This document shows, piece by piece, positions 61,274 through 64,000 of a stretch of DNA of 64,000 nucleotides (position 1 is its first letter; each line of letters opens with the position of its first letter). The notes under the pieces were generated by a model, which saw only the letters and a list, made by a program, of their open reading frames with translations, was not told the origin of the DNA and made no database searches. The DNA comes from Acidobacteriaceae bacterium KBS 83 (lineage in GTDB: Bacteria; Acidobacteriota; Terriglobia; Terriglobales; Acidobacteriaceae): the NCBI GenBank assembly GCA_000381585.1, contig KB906736.1:1-64000 (forward strand), in the 5' to 3' direction. Both the position numbers and the translations under genes were made by a program.

Positions 61274-64000
61274 CGTTCTTGCCCCCCTTCGCGGTCAGCT
61301 GAAGCTGTGTTTGAAGAAGCGCCAGTTGCCGCCTCGCGGCGTCGGCGTAGAGGACGTGGAAGTGCGGATTGATCCTGATTGCTTCGCCTAACTGCAGCCG
61401 GGCCTGAACATTGTCCCCGACGCCTGACGAAATCATGCCCGCGTGAAACAACAGCATGGAATCCTTCGTGCCGAAGTGGAGCGCATGACGCATGGCATCC
61501 TGAGCATCCTGATACTTGCCATTCTTGTAGAGTGCCCAGGCAAGAGCATCCCACGTGTAGATATCGTGGCGAACCTCGAATTCCTTGCGTGCCAGCGCGA
61601 GTGACTCGGCCAGCTTCATGTCATGATCCGCGTAGAAGAGCGCCAGGTCGCGGTTGTGCAGGACCTGGTTGATATGACCCAGCAAACCTATGTATTCGAC
61701 GAGCTGGTATTGCTTCTTGGCTTCCTCTCTATCTCCGGTCCTGGAGTACAGGTCTCCCAATTCAGCTACGTAGATCGGCATGGGCACGACCGCAATCGCG
61801 CTTTGGTAAAGGGTGATTCCTTCCGCATACCTTCCCTCGCTTGCACGCACCTTGCCCAATCCTGCGAGCGCGCGGTAGTCCCCGGGATGGATGGTGAGCG
61901 CAGCGAGATAGGCGCTGTCAGCAGCCGCCCGATCGCCGTTCAGGAACGCGTACTCTCCGAGTTCAAAATAGAGCCATGCGAGGTTCTCTTTCGGCAACCG
62001 CACTTCGGCGCCCGCCGCCACCGCACTTTGCATCAACCGAACAGCGCCATCGGTATCACCGGAGATAAATTTCAGATAGGAGGTGCGGCTGTTCTGCACA
62101 TAAGTCGTGCGCGGCGTCGCCGGCCCGGATGGAGTCAATTGCCCATATGCATTCGCAGCTTTCTCGTATTCGCCCATATCCGCGTATGCGTCACCTTCAA
62201 TGGCGAAGGGCGAAAGATCACCGGAGCCAAGGGAAAGCGCCCTTTCTGCATAGGTCAACGCATCCCGAAAGCGGTGCTCTCCCATGCACACCTCCGCCAT
62301 CGTGGCCAGTGGCGAAGCCGCTGACATGTCGGTCGAGATCAATTCGAGAGACTTGGCCAGAGATTGCTCTGCCAGTTGGTAGTTTTCGACGTCTCCGGTC
62401 TCTCGCGCAAGTTGGAAGTAGGCGGCTCCAAGACCTGCATATGCCTTCGCGTCGTTAGGACTGCGCTCCACCTGGGATTGCATCGTCCGGATGACTCGTG
62501 TCGTTCCCGTCGGTCGCGGAATGAGCAGGGCCGCTGGCACAGGTCGAAATGTGCTCAGAGTGGCGTCAGTCGCATTTGCTCCGATCACAGCGGAGTTCGA
62601 TGTCAGGGATGTCGACGATACAGAATCAACCGGCGTTGCCTTCGCGGTGTTCGATGGCTCCGAAGCGATCGATGCCTTCGCTGCACCAGATGCGTCGGAG
62701 GACCGCGGAGCGGTATCGGGAGCAGCAACCGCTCCAAGCTCCCTTCTTGCGTCAGCCGCATGCTCGGATGCGGAGTCTACCTGCAATGACGCCTCAAAGT
62801 ACCGCGATGCTTCAGCCTGCTTCCCCAGCTTGAAAGCGATGTTCCCAGCGTGATCAAAAACTTGCGCACTGCGGACGCCAACTGCGAGCGCCTTCTGGAT
62901 CTGCGCGTTCGCTTCCGCATAGTGTCCGTTCCCATAGAGCGCCCAGGCATAAGCATCCAGAGTCCAGACGTCGTGACGTACACCGATCTCACGTTGTGCG
63001 ACGCTCAGTGCCTGCGGCCAATCGCCGGCGTGATCCGCGTAGTAGAAGGTCAGTGCACGGTTGGCATTTGCAGGCTTGTTGACTAGCGCCTTCGCCCTCG
63101 TTTCGAACTCCGAGTATCTGGAAGCGGCTTCGCCGGCTTGTCCTGATAACTCCTCGGCCCTGGCCAACAGGTACAAGCCCTCTGCGTCGGATGGCGCGGC
63201 CGTTTGCTGCTCGAGCAGCAAGGTAATTGCGTCGGGGTACCTGTGCTGCTCCAATTTCACGCGCGCAAGATTCTGGAGAGTGTATGGATATGCAGGCATC
63301 AACCGCTCTGCCGACTCGAGTATCTGGGAGGCCTGATCCAGCTTGCCTGATCTGATCTCGACTTCTGCAATCCGGTTCGCGATCCAGGCGAGTTCTTCAT
63401 TTTCCGTAGGAGGCGCTTCCCTGTAAGCCTGATTGAGAAGTTCCAAGGCGCCTTCGGGATCGCCGTAAACATCTCGCAACTGCGCGCCGAGCATCAGGCC
63501 GGGAAGATTGTTCGGCAGCAGATTCAGCATCCACTGCGCCGCCTCCTCGGCGTCGGGATACTCGCCCAGCGCGATATTTGCTTCCGCCAGGTATGCATAG
63601 GTCGTGACATCATCGGGAGTGCGACGGTTCAAAGCGGTCGCCTCTGTCCTGGCCTGAGCAAACTCGTGCCGTCCGAGCAAGAGGGCGGCATGCGCCTTTG
63701 CAAGCTGAAAATCACTCGGCGTAAAAGCGAGTCCGGCCGTGATGGCCTGTTCGGCATCGTTGAAATAGACAGGATTTGCGGTCTCGCGCGCTCGCCGTAT
63801 CCACGCAAGTGCGAGCTCGACATAAGGCTGCGCATCCTTCGGATGAGCTTTCACCTGTTGCTTCGCCGCTGCGATTCGTTGCTGCGCCGAAGTAGGTTCC
63901 TGAGTTGTCGCAGAGACGACGGACGTACCGGCCAGCAACTCCGGCGCGGTCTGAGCGGCAGCAATGCCGCTGCTGACAAACAGGGCGAGCAACGAAAAGA
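61263..64000 (-). CDS. Large secreted TPR-repeat protein (partial at window edge)
   Basis: About 910 residues are visible; the 5' end lies beyond the window, as the last codons (LLALFVSSGIAAAQTAPELL) are the end of a signal peptide without a proper start. The protein is two TPR blocks (about 20-410 and 500-890) joined by a Ser/Ala/Thr-rich linker. The blocks are partly duplicated: DVWTLDAYAWALYGNGHYAE and DIYTWDALAWALYKNGKYQD occupy equivalent places. The gene overlaps the start of the nickel/cobalt transporter gene, so the two are cotranslated. The role is unknown. Confidence 0.85.
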   Translation of the reverse strand, partial: FSLLALFVSSGIAAAQTAPELLAGTSVVSATTQEPTSAQQRIAAAKQQVKAHPKDAQPYVELALAWIRRARETANPVYFNDAEQAITAGLAFTPSDFQLAKAHAALLLGRHEFAQARTEATALNRRTPDDVTTYAYLAEANIALGEYPDAEEAAQWMLNLLPNNLPGLMLGAQLRDVYGDPEGALELLNQAYREAPPTENEELAWIANRIAEVEIRSGKLDQASQILESAERLMPAYPYTLQNLARVKLEQHRYPDAITLLLEQQTAAPSDAEGLYLLARAEELSGQAGEAASRYSEFETRAKALVNKPANANRALTFYYADHAGDWPQALSVAQREIGVRHDVWTLDAYAWALYGNGHYAEANAQIQKALAVGVRSAQVFDHAGNIAFKLGKQAEASRYFEASLQVDSASEHAADARRELGAVAAPDTAPRSSDASGAAKASIASEPSNTAKATPVDSVSSTSLTSNSAVIGANATDATLSTFRPVPAALLIPRPTGTTRVIRTMQSQVERSPNDAKAYAGLGAAYFQLARETGDVENYQLAEQSLAKSLELISTDMSAASPLATMAEVCMGEHRFRDALTYAERALSLGSGDLSPFAIEGDAYADMGEYEKAANAYGQLTPSGPATPRTTYVQNSRTSYLKFISGDTDGAVRLMQSAVAAGAEVRLPKENLAWLYFELGEYAFLNGDRAAADSAYLAALTIHPGDYRALAGLGKVRASEGRYAEGITLYQSAIAVVPMPIYVAELGDLYSRTGDREEAKKQYQLVEYIGLLGHINQVLHNRDLALFYADHDMKLAESLALARKEFEVRHDIYTWDALAWALYKNGKYQDAQDAMRHALHFGTKDSMLLFHAGMISSGVGDNVQARLQLGEAIRINPHFHVLYADAARRQLALLQTQLQLTAKGGKNDVR

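Overview
The window looks like a chromosomal segment of an acidobacterium, most likely Terriglobia/Acidobacteriaceae. The clues are a PadR regulator translationally coupled to an ADOP-type duplicated MacB-like permease, GC-rich codon use in the housekeeping genes, many secreted TPR proteins of unknown role, and outer-membrane TolC/TonB proteins. This assignment is inferred from gene style; there is no rRNA gene here. I saw no tRNA, rRNA, CRISPR array, phage or transposase.

Layout. 1-4.7 kb: a TonB-like protein, then ileS-lspA overlapping by one base. 5-15.1 kb: an accessory, visibly less GC-rich stretch. It holds a frameshifted YCF48/BNR-like gene, a secreted protein of unknown role, an orphan signal-peptide remnant, padR-ADOP, a divergent DinB/CGNR pair and two unrecognised genes. 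These units are separated by copies of one intergenic repeat family with inverted ends, which is the most unusual structure in the window. 15.2-20.9 kb: uvrA followed closely by a secreted TPR protein and three small exported or membrane proteins. 21-32.3 kb: core metabolism and maintenance, with a SprT-like protease, lgt, hpt, deoC, a GAF-GAF-PP2C phosphatase, aroA, a cupin, a TolC-like protein, truA and an M20 peptidase. 32.3-44.1 kb: a phosphodiester glycosidase gene with an in-frame amber codon, a secreted amidohydrolase, an EamA transporter lacking a normal start codon, a Do-type protease, a peptidoglycan-binding protein, lysA, an alpha/beta hydrolase, a PspC/zinc-ribbon protein, a TPR protein and thiD.

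44.2-52.8 kb is a heavy-metal efflux locus. A czcCBA-type RND operon (minus strand) faces a histidine kinase and a sigma-54-dependent response regulator (plus strand), with two tandem dyads in the shared intergenic region. 52.9-57.6 kb groups everything needed for a PAPS cycle: cysD and cysNC make PAPS, a sulfotransferase uses it, and a CysQ-like phosphatase removes the PAP by-product. A TauE/SafE permease follows. At 58.9-64 kb an 800-residue transporter fuses an RcnA/NicO-type half to a NiCoT-type half, and overlaps a large TPR protein that runs off the window edge.

No homology search was possible. Family names rest on motifs read by eye, and exact starts are uncertain where stated.
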